A DNA stretch of 64,000 nt from Favolaschia claudopus (Eukaryota > Basidiomycota > Agaricomycetes > Agaricales > Mycenaceae), in NCBI GenBank assembly GCA_037176885.1, contig JAWWNJ010000245.1:124001-188000 (forward strand). Reading direction: 5' to 3'. The notes below the pieces were generated by a model. That model worked only from the letters and a program-made list of their open reading frames with translations, made no database searches and was not told the origin of the DNA. Of the stretch, positions 53,000-64,000 are shown piece after piece. The translations under genes were made by a program, and so were the position numbers. Position 1 is the first letter of the stretch; every line of letters begins with the position of its first letter.

Positions 53000-55800
53000 G
53001 CCGGTATCCCGTACGGGGATCGCGGAGCAAGAGGTAGGCGCCGGCAAAAGCCGAGGCACAGCCTTGGGAGGGGGAGCGCCGAGGTCGCCGAAAAAAAAAC
53101 TTCGAGGTATAGTGCGGATTTCGCGGATCGGTATACCCTTGCTCGCGGAGCTGTGTCTGCGCGAGCCCGCTTTGCCTCATCTCAAGTATTCGCTTAGAAA
53201 TGGATAGATTGTATTGAAAGAAATTGATTCAAGGACATATTTGTAGTGGGTGGTAGAATAACAACAGCGAGAGATTCTACAGCGAAATCGCCTCACCGCA
53301 CTCGTTGCTCGTATTGTTGCAGCCCCCGCAAAAGAACTGTCGCGGTCGGCAGATTTTGTTTCCGACGCCCCTTGTTGGCACCATTGCATTTGGGCCCCGG
53401 CGAATTGAGACGTTCAAGCGACCATAAATTATTAGGTCTCTGAAGGTCTATGTAGCCGTCCCTATTCAACTTCAGAGAGCGCCATAGCGCTTCAGAGACG
53501 GCCATAGTACAATGGCCAAATTCAAAGCATGCCATAGCTCGCCAAAGCGACTCAAAGTGCCTTATAGTCGGCCATCTTCTATGGCTCTCTATGCCGCAAA
53601 AACAGTTTTTTTCTGATGAGATTTGAACGGGTTCAAACTCGAAGCCACTCCGCCAATCAGTTGCAAGCCGTCTCGAGGTTCCACAAGGCGCTGATCCTTC
53701 CAAATCGTTGGAAGCAAAGCACGGTTTTTTCCGGCACAGGCTCTACTTACTCTAACTTTTTTCCTATGCAGCAAACAAATTGCGTAATTCATGTGATCTG
53801 GCCAATTTAGTGAGGCTTTGGGCTTTTTGGGAAACACACTTGCCGGATGGCTGGTTGGTGATTCGAAGTTTAAGCCCCTAAGAGAATTTCGTTGGGAGTC
53901 GATCACCTCATTCATGACCTGGATGACGTTTGAAAAGCCTGTCCACGATTCAGTGCGTCGTCTTGCGCCGGCCACGTAGACCCGAAGGAGTATAATATAT
54001 GGCCGGACGGTCGAACGAGGCCGAAATTGGAACTAAACCATGACACGCACCTGGACATCCCCTTACGCCATCAAAGTTCAACGCAAGGTACAGTATTTTT
54101 TCATGCTTGCACGCAGGCTGATTTCCAGCCCTCCATAAGTAGATGTTGTCGAAAGAGCTGCAGGCAATGGGCATTCCATCAGCGCAAGTTTTCATTGCGA
54201 TGGCGAACAGCCAAACCACAAGTCTCGGAGGGGGCAAAAGCGGCACTCCTTTGGGCACTCCGGAGAAGCGCGACGTCTTTGAATCACAGGACGAAGCCTA
54301 TGAATGCTTCTACAATGACGAGTCCCTCTCGTGTGACTCAGATATTCAAACTACGTGTGATGCTCCCATGTACGCCGAAAGGGAGCGTCAAACGATTACC
54401 GCTAATCAAGTGTCAGCGAGGAGTCGTCAAGAGTAGGCCCCAGGCCAGTCCTGGAACACCATCAGGAGCTCAAGTGGGCCATTGTAAGCCACGCGGATTT
54501 AGAGATAGCGGGCGACAACGTGGATATGCAAGAATGGGTGGAGCTTTGATTGAATATATTCGCCAGATAGCATACCACAATGCATGTGTACGATGTTCGA
54601 CTGCGACTGCGAGTTGACTGCGAGGCTCCTAAGTAAGTATGTGACATAAGTGACATGAGTGACATGCCAAATTGCTCCGATGCTGACCAGACTCGAGTCG
54701 ATATCTGGGACACACTTCCATAACACGAAGTAAGAGGACATCAGGAAAACCCAAATTGCTATCGTCGTCTATGAGCTGCCACATAGACCCCCATAGACAG
54801 TCATAGTCTCATAGACAGCCCATAGTGAGTCAGAATAAGTCATAGTCTTTTCTTTTCTTCCTGATGGGGACATACAGTTGCGGCGAAATCAATTTACTTA
54901 CCGCGACTGTACACGAGATTCTGGAGAGTAGAAGAACGTGAGTGAACGTCAACACAATGAAAGTGGCACTAGTCCGGTCAATTCTGTGCGTCCATAATTG
55001 CTTCATTGGTCCTGCGAGGATAGCTCGGGTGCAGTTGATAATCGCTTCAGGTTCAACCATTGATCCGATCCGATCATTGTGCAACCTACTGACTTTAAAG
55101 AAACGCTGATGAGCCCCGATTCCCGAACGCATCTATCTCGAGTATCATGCACGGGCGCCCTGCACTCGAGCTGCTTAGACAATGCTGTTTCCGCCGCGCC
55201 GCCGCCCCGAACGCACCTCCCAACGGAATGAGCATCATGTACGGGCAGCGAGCACTAAGCAGCGCTGGGGATACTACCTCCGCTTTCTGGCGGGTCGGGA
55301 GAAACCTTACAGTTGTGGACACACGAAACTGAGAAGAAAAATTTTCCCACTAAGGTCATATTGTAGAGTACACCAATCGAGAGATCTCATTGAGAGCTTT
55401 CGCAAATCATGTAATTCTATCGAGCGGTTGGCCGGAATTAGCCGAACAAGTTATGTAAGTGCCAAAATTTTGGCCGCCGGCGAAAACTCAAGCTAAATTC
55501 TTCGAAAAATATGGAATCGACGCGGATTGACGAGGGGATTATGATTCTGAATAAATCAAAACAATTTATCGAGCCGTTTCGGAGAAATTAAATGTTTTTC
55601 CACGTCACCTGACACATGTCAGCTGCCTTCTGAGGCTCATTTCCGGTGAACTGCCGATGAAATCCCTGCTCACATATGTAGCAAAGAATCGTGCATGTTT
55701 CTTCCCAAGTTCCATTGTGAACTGAATCCAATTGAAATGGTAAGATTTATATTTTGTTGTATCTACCATTGGATATTGAAAACTACTTAGTATTGGGCTG
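53000..55800. other. Unassigned stretch with CATAG-rich simple repeats
   Basis: 53470-53590 and 54770-54850 are rich in GCCATAG/CATAGAC units. Several open frames (53293-53975 minus, 54027-54617 plus) show no domain. 55140-55260 contains two copies of a CATGYACGGGC-GC string. No gene is supported. Confidence 0.4.
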
Positions 55801-56052
55801 GTGCAAGTATCGTTATCGGCAAATTCCAAGAAGACTTTTGCTGAATCCAAGGAACTTGTCACCAAATATCTGAATGCTTGCCCCGATGAAGTTATTCGGA
55901 GATTTGTCAATAGATCTTGGAGATTTATGAGTGCTTATAGAAAGGGACTAACAGGTAAGGCTGCAGAGTGGGTAGTTACAAGACAAAAGCAGCACCGTTC
56001 AATTTCTGAGCGGGCGTTGCCTGCTTTTGAAGCCGTAGATAAGGAGAAGTAA
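55801..56052 (+). pseudogene. C-terminal fragment of an unrecognised conserved protein
   Basis: It reads SANSKKTFAESKELVTKYLN, then CPDEVIRRFVNRSWRFMSAY, RKGLTGKAAEWVVTRQKQHR and AFEAVDKEK with a stop. The RFVNRSWRFMSAYRKGLTGK block is a string I believe recurs in many agaric proteins near DDE-type transposases (memory, not checked). Only the last ~80 residues are clear. The LINE inserted immediately after the stop. Confidence 0.5.
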
Positions 56053-56622
56053 CGTGTGACATGTCAGTCCTTCTTGATCTCTACTCCCATCTCCGCTTCC
56101 GATCAATCCTGGCCCCTGCGTCAGTAGGTCGAAAACGAGCTGAGTAGCTTTGAAAGAATGGCAATTAGGAGCCCCCCAGGCTCCCTTAACAGCCGCAATA
56201 GTGCGAGCAACCTCTCTAGAACGCGAGTAAAAAAACTCTGGCAACGAACCTCCCGCAGAATCCCCCGCATCAGCCCCCTTCGGAACGAATCGAGTATTAG
56301 CATAAACCGCGACACTACAAAACATACACCGTCCCCAGGACCTCGTCTGTCCGCTCCACCGCGCCCACCGCCGAACGCGGCATCCCGAAGGAACCCCCGC
56401 CAACGCCGCCCAAAAACCGTAGCACTTTATCGACCATTGCCAAAACCCTCGGACTCAGCTCACCCGGAAAACGCGCCCTCCCACAGACCAAATTGACACA
56501 ATCCCCCCAGAAAACGACTACGCCCGCGAGCAGACGACACCGACTCCAGGCCAGTCCCCGAACCAACGGTCACGTGCCCACGTACACCGACGCGTCCTCC
56601 TTCGACAGCCCGGCGACATCCC

Positions 56623-58268
56623 ATGGGCGACGACACTGACGAACGCGACGACAACTCAGATGTCAACTCCCTCAAACCAACCCAAGACGAAACATTCCAC
56701 AAGATCGTCCCCCACCAACTCGTCCGCAATATAAAATCGTCGCTATCCGACGCCTTGACCTGCTTCGACAGATACGCTTTCGCCAGCGGCGGCTCCCTCC
56801 CGCCCCTCGACCCCGAAGACATCATGAGGATTGACCAGGTGTACCGCTTTGCACACGGAAGCTCAGAAGTAGAACGACTCATGGAAAAACACAACGAAGA
56901 ACTCCAACGTACGTCCCAAAAATTTGACGAACTGAAATCCTTGTTTGTAGGGATGTCAACCACGATGCATAACATGGAAGCACAACTATTCGACAAAATG
57001 AACAAACTCGAACGCACCGTGACGGAATACAGGCCAGCGAACACAACCCCCCCACCCCACCCCTCACATGCAACAGGACCCACCATCGCACCGGCCCGCA
57101 GGACCCAGCAAACTACGACAGCTCCGCCGGCGTTACCCAAACCAACGATTGACAGCCCACTCTCGCCTCACCACCACTCTCGCCTCATCGTTCAGGTGCT
57201 CCCCGACGGAGTGGCACCTGCCCAACGCCCCGACCAACTCGCCCTCGTCCGCGACATCAACAAACGGCTAACCGACAACAACGTAAAACTCACGGTCGTC
57301 TCCACAAAATGGAACGCCCACGGGAACTGCATCCTACTAACACGTACAGATCAGACCGGAGCAGAACTCGCAAAACACGCCCACCTGTTCAGCGACCTCA
57401 TCGCCAAGGACAAGGAGGTAAATATCCGCGAGGACCTGAAATGGATCAAGTTTATAGTGCACGGAGTGCGCACCGGCAGCCTTGACCTCATGGGGGCTTT
57501 ATACGATTCGAAGACGCTCGACCAGGAACTTCGGGAAAACAACCCAATCTACGCCAACCTCACCATCGCACAACAGCCAAGATGGCTACGCAGCAACGAG
57601 GAGCTAGCCAACATGGCCCATTCCTCAATTGTATTCGCAGTGGAAGAAGGGGAGCAGGCCTTCACCTGCTCCACAAAGTTAAGTTTCTAGCTGCGTTCGG
57701 CAGGAACGTCTCCGTTACCAGATACGCTGACAAATGTGCAATGTAAGCGCTGCTGGGGGCTATAATCACATTGCGAGCAAATGCGACGAACAAAGCCTAA
57801 GTGCCGCCTGTGCGGCCAAGATCACTCGGAAACGGAACATCGAAAGAACTGCGCGGACTGCAAGTCGATCAACGGGGGCGACATGGAGGTGGACTCCCCA
57901 ATTGTCTGCACCCATGCCTGAAATGCAGGTACTGCGCCAAAAAGGAGAACCTCGACCCGAACCACCCAGCCGACTCCCGCCGCTGCCCCGAACGTCTAGC
58001 ACGATACGGGACAGCGCGCGCAAACGACCGCGTCACACCACAAACCCCGGACAACGGATGGTCTACAGCGACGAACCGGCGCCCGAGAACGGTTCGTCGG
58101 GCAGAACCAATTATTGCTGACAAGAACCGTTTCCGCGAGCTAACCGTTGGAGAGAGAGTTGACCGTATGATAGCCAGCGCCGCTGCGAAAGGCGAAACAA
58201 TTTCACGGGAAGCGGCAACCGCCATGCTCAAGGAGACGGAACTCAACTGGCACGACGTCGATGTCTGA
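56623..58268 (+). pseudogene. LINE ORF1 (gag-like, zinc knuckles)
   Basis: The start at 56623 (MGDDTDERDDNSDVNSLK) is followed by a helical part with a coiled coil (RLMEKHNEELQRTSQKFDEL, MSTTMHNMEAQLFDKMNKLE) and a proline-rich linker. The RNA-binding-like core has LIVQVLPDG, LTVVSTKWNAHGNCILLTRT and KWIKFIVHGVRTG. The first frame stops at 57690. The zinc knuckles continue in other frames: CKRCWG, CRLCGQDHSETEHRKNC and CLKCRYC with NHPADSRRC, then VGERVDRMIASAAAKGETIS to the stop at 58268. At least two frameshifts (near 57690-57760 and 57900). Confidence 0.75.
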
Positions 58269-61200
58269 ACAACCAGCCGCACTCCCCTCCCAGCGACCTC
58301 TGAACAGACATGCGATCTTCACCGAACCCATCCGCTGCGGACAGAATCAATGTGAACCGAAACCGCCCACCACCCATGCACTCTTGAACGGCAACATTCT
58401 CGACTTCGACATTCTCTTCCTACAAGAACCAAGCTGGGCTAGAATCGGCACTGACGACTCTGGAGACGCTATCATTGGCCCCATCGGACACGCAGCATGG
58501 ACACCTGTCCTACCAGTAGCCGCCATCCCCCCGAATAGCCCTGCCCCGAGGGTAATGGTCTACTTTCGCCCCCGCCCGGACTTCACTGTTACGTTGCGCT
58601 CTGACATCGCACAGGACCTTGGGACATCCAAGTCATCGACGTTGCTCAACCCGGTGCCCCGACATCAACCTTTGTCAACATCTACAACGACAGACGACAA
58701 CACCTCCGACCCGCAATTGAACGCCTAAAACCCTTGCACTCCCTACTGATAGACCGGTGATCCTCCTCGGCGACAAGAACCTCCACCACGAATTGTGGTC
58801 AGTCGCTGGAGTCCACGGTAACTCTCGCTCCAACAACTTCGTCGACTGGACCACCGACAAAGGCTACACTATACTGAACCAGAAGGGCGAAGTAACACAT
58901 GTACCCCACAATGGCGATGCACCGTCGGTGATTGATCTTACCTTCGTTAACGCGGCAGCCTTGAACAGCGACACGATTCAAGACTGGGCCATCGACAAAG
59001 ATATGGCATTCGGCTCCGACCACTACGGCATCAAGTGGACAATGGACCACGGCCGCAACGAAGTCGACAATCCTACTGGCACAAAATTCAGCCTCAAAGA
59101 AGTTGAGCAAAAGGACTGGGCAGCGGCATTCCAGACGGCACTCGAGGAACGTCGCTTCGACATCGACCCAATCATGGACGACAATAGCACCCCAACCAAC
59201 GAGCAGCTGGAACTGGCCGCGTCAGCCCTCACTGCGGCGATGCAGTCTGCCACGGAGCAGGTCGGCAAACGCCGTAAACCAAATGCTAACGCCAAACCGT
59301 GGTGGAACAGGGAGCTCTCGCAGGCAGCAGAAGCCATCAATGCCGCCAGGGAAGAGCAACGGGCGTTCGAAGCCACAGCAGGTCGCCCGGACCGTTACCT
59401 CCGAACCAAGGCGAAGAAAGCGGTCAACTTCTTCAAACGGCTGGTCAAAGCAACAAAGTCGAAATGGGCAGTAGAGGAGCTAGAGGAGGCACATACCGAG
59501 GATATTTGGGGCTTTCAAAAGTGGTCCAAAGGTGCGCGGAACTATCCTATGCCCGCCATTAAACGAGCAGATGGTACTTCGGCGGTTTCCCTAGAGGAGA
59601 AAGGGAACGCCCTCCACGACGTACATTTCAAAGCTCCACCACCTCTCCCAAATGAGCCGGAACCCAACCTACAACAACGTGCGGACAACGACCTCGAGTT
59701 CACGGACGTAACTTTCGACGAGGTCCGCGAAACGGTTTGGGAATCGAGCCTGAAAACCGCACCGGGCGAGAGCGGCGTCTCGTTCGGCGTCATACGCTGG
59801 GCATGGGCCGTCGCCAACCAAGAAATTTACACCCTCATTAAGAAATGCATCCGCAACGGCTTCCACCCACGACAATGGCGAAAATCGATTGCTGTGGCGC
59901 TCCGAAAACCCCGGAAACCGGACTACTCGAACCCCAGGGCATACCGACTGATCCAACTTCTTGAATGCCTAGGCAAAATTGCTGAGAAGATCATCGCTCG
60001 TCGCCTAGCCTACCTAGCTTGGCAAACACCGGCTCATCCCAGGCACACAGTTCGGTGGAGTCTCCAACACGTCCACCACGGACGCGATTTTGAGCTTCAC
60101 AAATGATGTAGAGGCTGCTGGAATAGCGGTAAAGTTGTCTCGTCGTTGACTTTCGACATTAAAGGATACTTTGACTGTATAAACCACCAGCACCTACTCA
60201 ACGAGCTGCGGCGAAAGGGGATCCCCCTCGAATATGTAAAATGGGTTGCGTCCTTCCTACAAGACCGTCAGCAGCGTTATGTATCGACGGTCGCCGGTGC
60301 CAGATGAAACCAGTCAAAAACGGCACCCCTCAAGGTTCCCCGGTGTCACCGATCCTGGCGGCGTTTTACACTGCGGAACTGCTGGAGATGTTTGAGAAAA
60401 CGGGCTCAGCGGTAAACCGATTACCTTTACCGGACAACCCTTCTGACACACCCTTACCATGTATGTCGACGACGGACGAACCTACGTCGCGTCGGATTCA
60501 CTGGAGGCCAACAACGAGTTCTTGGCCAAGGCTTTGATAATCAGCGACCAATGCCTGGAGAAGAAAGGCCTCACAACGGACGACGACAAACGCGAACTTC
60601 AACACCTCCTGGCTCGACGACAAACGAAACGAACCAAAGACCTCCGTCTTCCCTCCATACGACTTCGGAACCGCGATGGTACTTTCACCACCGTCACGCT
60701 TCCCCAACAGTGAAGTGGTTGGGGGTTTACCTTGACTCTGCTCTCAACTTCAACCACCTTGTTCGCTCGCTAACGGCCAGGGCCGAGCACAAAGTCAACG
60801 GCCTTTCCATGTTATCCAACACGGTGAAAGGCCTTTCCCAAGTCCACCTCCGGCACCTCTACAAAGCGTGCGTAATCCCCACCATGACTTACGCCAGCGC
60901 AGCGTGGTGGACTGGGAAGAAAGAACACCAAAACGCCTCGAACGAGTACAACGCCGAGCACTGCGGCTCATTTGCGCAGCCTTCCGGACGTCCCCGATCA
61001 TCGCACTGGAAATCGAGGCATCAATCCCCCCCATACGCCTGGCTCTCGACGAGGCAAACCGCCGCACAGCACTCCGATTTAACAGGCTGAGTACACACAA
61101 CCCTGTCATAGAGCGGCTAAACGACGATTGGAGACAGGGCAGAAGACCATCGGTTCCCCCGCCCATTCCTGTTCGCCCACCAAACTCCAGAAGCCAAGCC

Positions 61201-62375
61201 AATATGAGAAAATCTTCGCAACTCGAGCGTTTATCGAAACTCACCAACCCGAACAACGAACGCATATTTCCTTTCCTCAACGCCCCATGGGAAACGTAGC
61301 GCGCATGCATTCAAAGGACGTCTACGGATCTCGGCAACGGAGGGGGAGAAAAAGGAAGAAGCAGCTAAGGCGCACAAGGAGAAGATACGTACCATTTCCT
61401 CTTCCTGCGAACACTTAATTGTGTACTCGGACGGCTCACTGCGCCCGGTTCACCGTGTTCGCCGAGTAGGAGCAGGATATGTTGTTTACCACGAGGGGAA
61501 TGAAGTGGCGGCGGCCAGCATTGGCCTGGGGAGCCATGCAGAAGTCTATGACGGAGAACTTACCGGCCTCCTGTTCGGAGCTGCAAAAGCATTCAAGCTC
61601 GCAAAAGACGACCCGAGGATCACTCATATACATCTGTTCGCAGACAACACCTCCGCCATCAAGACTATCTTCGCACCAAAACCCCGCGCTGGTCAACTCC
61701 TCGCCCATCAGTTCCACCGACTCGCATGCGCATTCCTCGACGCAGACCCATCTCACTCTATCGAGATTGCGTGGTCACCGGGACACGAGGACATCAAAGG
61801 GAACGACCGCGCCGACGACCTCGCCAAACGAGGCGCCGAACTGGCAACAAAGGCCCCCGCACCCTCTCTCATGCACTTCGGAAGTCGAATGAAAAGACAG
61901 CACTCACCTGGAAAAAGGAATGGGCGAGCACAACGAAGACGGGGCGCTATGCCTGCGCCAATCGCATACCACCGTCGTTGAAACCCACTCCGCACTTCAA
62001 GACACTAAGTCGCGAGGTTTTTGAAGGGTAACACAATGCAGAATTGGTCATGGGTACATAGGCGAGTACTATGAAAAGTTCGTACCATCCGAGAACATTG
62101 ACTGCCCGTGCGGAGAACGGATCCAGACCCGCGAGCACATTCTACGCGATTGCCCACGCTATGAAGACCACCGCCACCTACTTCGAGAGGCCTCGAGGGG
62201 CTTGGCCCTACCCGAATTGCTGGGCTCACGCAAAGGCATTGACGCCTTAGCCAAGTTCATCGAGGCCTCAGGCGCGTTCACGAAGACTGGGCGTCCGTTC
62301 GCAAAAGCGGACCTCCCCACATTTGAAGACGAGCCCGACCCTTGGGTGTCGGACGACGAAGACGACGGCGGGTAG
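58261..62375 (+). pseudogene. LINE ORF2: APE endonuclease, reverse transcriptase, RNase H
   Basis: The start at 58261 is MSEQPAALPSQRPLNRH. APE motifs: FLQEPSW, VILLGDKNLHHELWS, MAFGSDHYGIKW (acid, D-x-N and D-H all present). A frameshift near 58630 splits this domain. RT motifs: YRLIQLLECLGKIAEKIIAR, FDIKGYFDCINHQHLL (motif A aspartate), NGTPQGSPVSPILAAFYTAE (motif B), MYVDDG (motif C), with frameshifts near 60020-60110 and 60430 and a stop at 60712. Thumb-like: VKWLGVYLDSALNFNHLVRS. RNase H: VYSDGSLRP, VYDGELTGLLFGA, LFADNTSAI, GHEDIKGNDRADDLAKR (full D-E-D-D set). The C-terminal zinc motif is CPCGERIQTREHILRDC. It would nick DNA and copy LINE RNA by target-primed reverse transcription; it is now inactive. 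Confidence 0.85.
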
Positions 62376-62739
62376 GCAAACGCCCGCAAGATGAATGCCC
62401 CCAGGACAGAAGCGTCCCCGCTATTCATTTCCCTCCCCCGCCGACACCCGCGCGCCCTTGTGGCCGGCATCTTCTCTTCTTTTCTTTCTTTTCTTCCTCT
62501 GTAGATAGTTTATTCACTTTATGCTCTATGGCCCATGCACTATGCATCCGCCACTATACCCCGGTAATTCACATTACATACCTTACACTCCGAGACTATA
62601 CTCTACCAGCTACGGACGATTCCTCCCTAGAGCTACTCCCCCCTATTTATCGCCCTACGGGCACCGCGTCTTAGTAGTTAGTTTACTTGTTGCGGTATAA
62701 AAATGCTGAAAAAAAAAAAAAAAAAAACCTGTGACATGT

Positions 62740-63199
62740 GACATGTGGCTGTGCATAAAAACCCGATTTTCGGAAATCGACTCAAATCACAAAATTGAGA
62801 ATTGACTTTCGGCCGAAAATTTGGGAGTACCTTGCAAAAAAACAAAACTGCTGGATTTCGCAAGAGGTGTTCGGGATCCTTATCACGGAAAAATACCCAC
62901 GGGGTACCTACCCCCCGAATCGGAAGGTCTGAGTCAGCGGCTCTGCAGAGGCCGTCAAGCCCTGGATCATTCGGGATCAAATGTCAAACAGCTCAGCACA
63001 AACCACCACATACGCGTCGCGCTAGCGCGCGGTCGCCTTCCGTTCACCCGCCCTGACGCGTTCGGCCACTCAATCTGCTGCCAAGATGGAAGACTTCTGA
63101 CACTGTAAATACTGTCCATAGTTCCACTGTCCAATAACAACGGGAATACACCAAGCTCTTCGTGGCACGCAGAGTCAGCCTTCAAACTGGCCTCACGCG
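62740..63199. other. Unassigned stretch downstream of the LINE
   Basis: Only the 3' target-site copy and short frames; no domain recognised. Confidence 0.35.
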
Positions 63200-64000
63200 T
63201 CGACTTCCACTTTCCACCTTCATGTTCAACCCCCTTTAACTGTTGTAAATGACATCGAGAATCAGCGCCCTCTGGAAATTGGAACCGCCGCTTCCGGAAA
63301 ACGACTAGTTCTCTGCACTCGTTGCGGAGAGTATGTAAATCACGATTCGTAAAGGGTTCTCGCCCTATGGAGGTACACCAAAAGAGCTGCCCTGCGCCCG
63401 GTAATATTTCATTTCATTCAAATTATTTGCGCCCTTTGCTAACTTTTTCACAAGAAACTATACCGACACCAACGCTTCCTCTGCAGCTTGTTCGTGACGA
63501 AGAATGCTTGGGCGTTGATTTTTCTTGGAAATTAGAATTGATGTTAGAATCCTACCCATTTGTTATCAACCCCGGGTATGATCTGCTCTCGGTGGACATC
63601 ACTACCGCAACTATACGAGTACGATCTAAGCGGTGTACTGGATCACGGATTGCTCAGTCAACTGGCTGCCCCTCATGTACGGGTCTTGGGCCATCCGTCG
63701 CAGTCGTCCGGGGCTGGGCACAAGAGTCTCCTGGAAAGAAATCATTGGGGCGTCTCAGTCATAAACAACTCGCCAAAAAGATTACCGGGCTATCTAAACA
63801 GCTACGAGATGAACGGTCGAAGGTATGTAACTACCACGCACAAAATAAATCGACTACAGCTCACCCGACTGTGAATAGACAAATAATTCTCATAAATACC
63901 TGATCCGTGCAAAACGACGAATTGAAGCTTACCAAACGCTTATTGATGTGATATCGACAAACGATGTCCCTGGCCTTCCGCGCCTGCTCTCGAACGCAAA
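63200..64000 (+). pseudogene. 5' part of a multi-copy agaric-type protein with a zinc finger (runs off the window)
   Basis: The reading frame QPPLTVVNDIENQRPLEI precedes a zinc-binding patch: LCTRCGEYVNHDS, then, after a 1-bp shift, SRPMEVHQKSCP (C-x2-C...H...C). A ~52-bp intron (GTAATA to CACAAG) leads to ETIPTPTLPLQL, WKLELMLESYPFVINPGYDL, TATIRVRSKRCTG, CPSCTGLGPSVAVVRGWAQE and LSHKQLAKKITGLSKQLRDE. An intron beginning GTATGTAAC follows, then RAKRRIEAYQTLIDVI up to the window end. I recall the block LGPSVAVVR-WAQ...SHKQLA.K from highly repeated agaric proteins of unknown function. The frameshift in the zinc finger suggests decay, unless it is a small intron or misread. Confidence 0.5.

Larger units (their letters stand above)
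56065..62727 (+). mobile_element. Near-full-length LINE (Tad1-like, with RNase H), ~6.66 kb
   Basis: The target duplication TGTGACATGT flanks it (56055-56064 and 62730-62739). A poly-A of ~19 ends at 62727. Order: ~560-bp leader, ORF1, then ORF2 overlapping ORF1 by a few bases (ATG at 58261, ORF1 stop at 58266-58268), with APE endonuclease, reverse transcriptase, RNase H and a terminal zinc motif. The 3' tail is shared with the deleted LINE at 12.4 kb. Several frameshifts make it dead. Confidence 0.85.

Overview
The window looks like a transposon-dense, mostly heterochromatic stretch of a mushroom-forming basidiomycete genome (Agaricomycetes, possibly a large repeat-rich genome of the Mycena type; inferred from protein families recalled from memory, not from a search). 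The grounds are short 49-65 bp GT-AG introns, Tad1-type LINEs with an RNase H domain, Tnp2-type transposases, a Helitron, and multi-copy agaric-type proteins of unknown function. I see no clear housekeeping gene, no rRNA or tRNA and no CRISPR. Nearly every base that can be explained belongs to a transposable element or its debris.

Layout. 1-7.6 kb: a 132-bp direct duplication, then a pair of ~390-bp inverted repeats (2.42-2.81 and 7.19-7.57 kb) enclosing a Tc1/mariner-type transposase whose two halves now lie on opposite strands, and an unrecognised gene split by a 285-bp insertion with a 7-bp target duplication. 8.0-13.6 kb: nested MITEs (a hAT-like one with an 8-bp target duplication, one with an 85-bp perfect terminal repeat), a deleted LINE and a foldback element. 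13.8-14.6 kb: a gene with a PD-(D/E)XK nuclease-like signature. 14.9-21.3 kb: the most interesting object, a 6,410-bp element with ~19-bp terminal inverted repeats and a perfect 8-bp target duplication (TATACCGG). It encodes only a DUF6589-like protein and a convergent RecQ-like helicase. A 267-bp MITE at 48.1 kb has the same ends and its own 8-bp duplication. 21.3-26.6 kb: a Helitron with recognisable ends but a dead gene. 27.4-35.4 kb: an 8,012-bp Tnp2 (EnSpm/CACTA-like) element with two apparently intact genes and a 7-bp target duplication, whose empty site survives as a paralogue at 37.8 kb. 38-43.3 kb: a solo LTR, several MITEs and a 2.9-kb pogo-like shell. 43.8-47.6 kb: a decayed coiled-coil gene and a Ty3-type gag remnant carrying a 129-bp duplication around an 88-bp filler. 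52-56 kb: a PHD-finger pseudogene and a short conserved fragment. 56.1-62.7 kb: a nearly full-length but frameshifted LINE. 63.2-64 kb: the 5' part of a multi-copy agaric-type gene that runs off the window.

How the parts work together. Genes here serve element mobility rather than host physiology. In the 6.4-kb element, the DUF6589 protein would be the candidate transposase and the helicase its partner (inference). In the 8-kb element, the Tnp2 protein is the transposase and the second protein a probable accessory DNA-binding factor. Eleven insertions flanked by TA show heavy past activity of Tc1/mariner-like transposases, although the only such gene in the window is rearranged. Empty-site paralogues inside the window give direct proof of several insertions.
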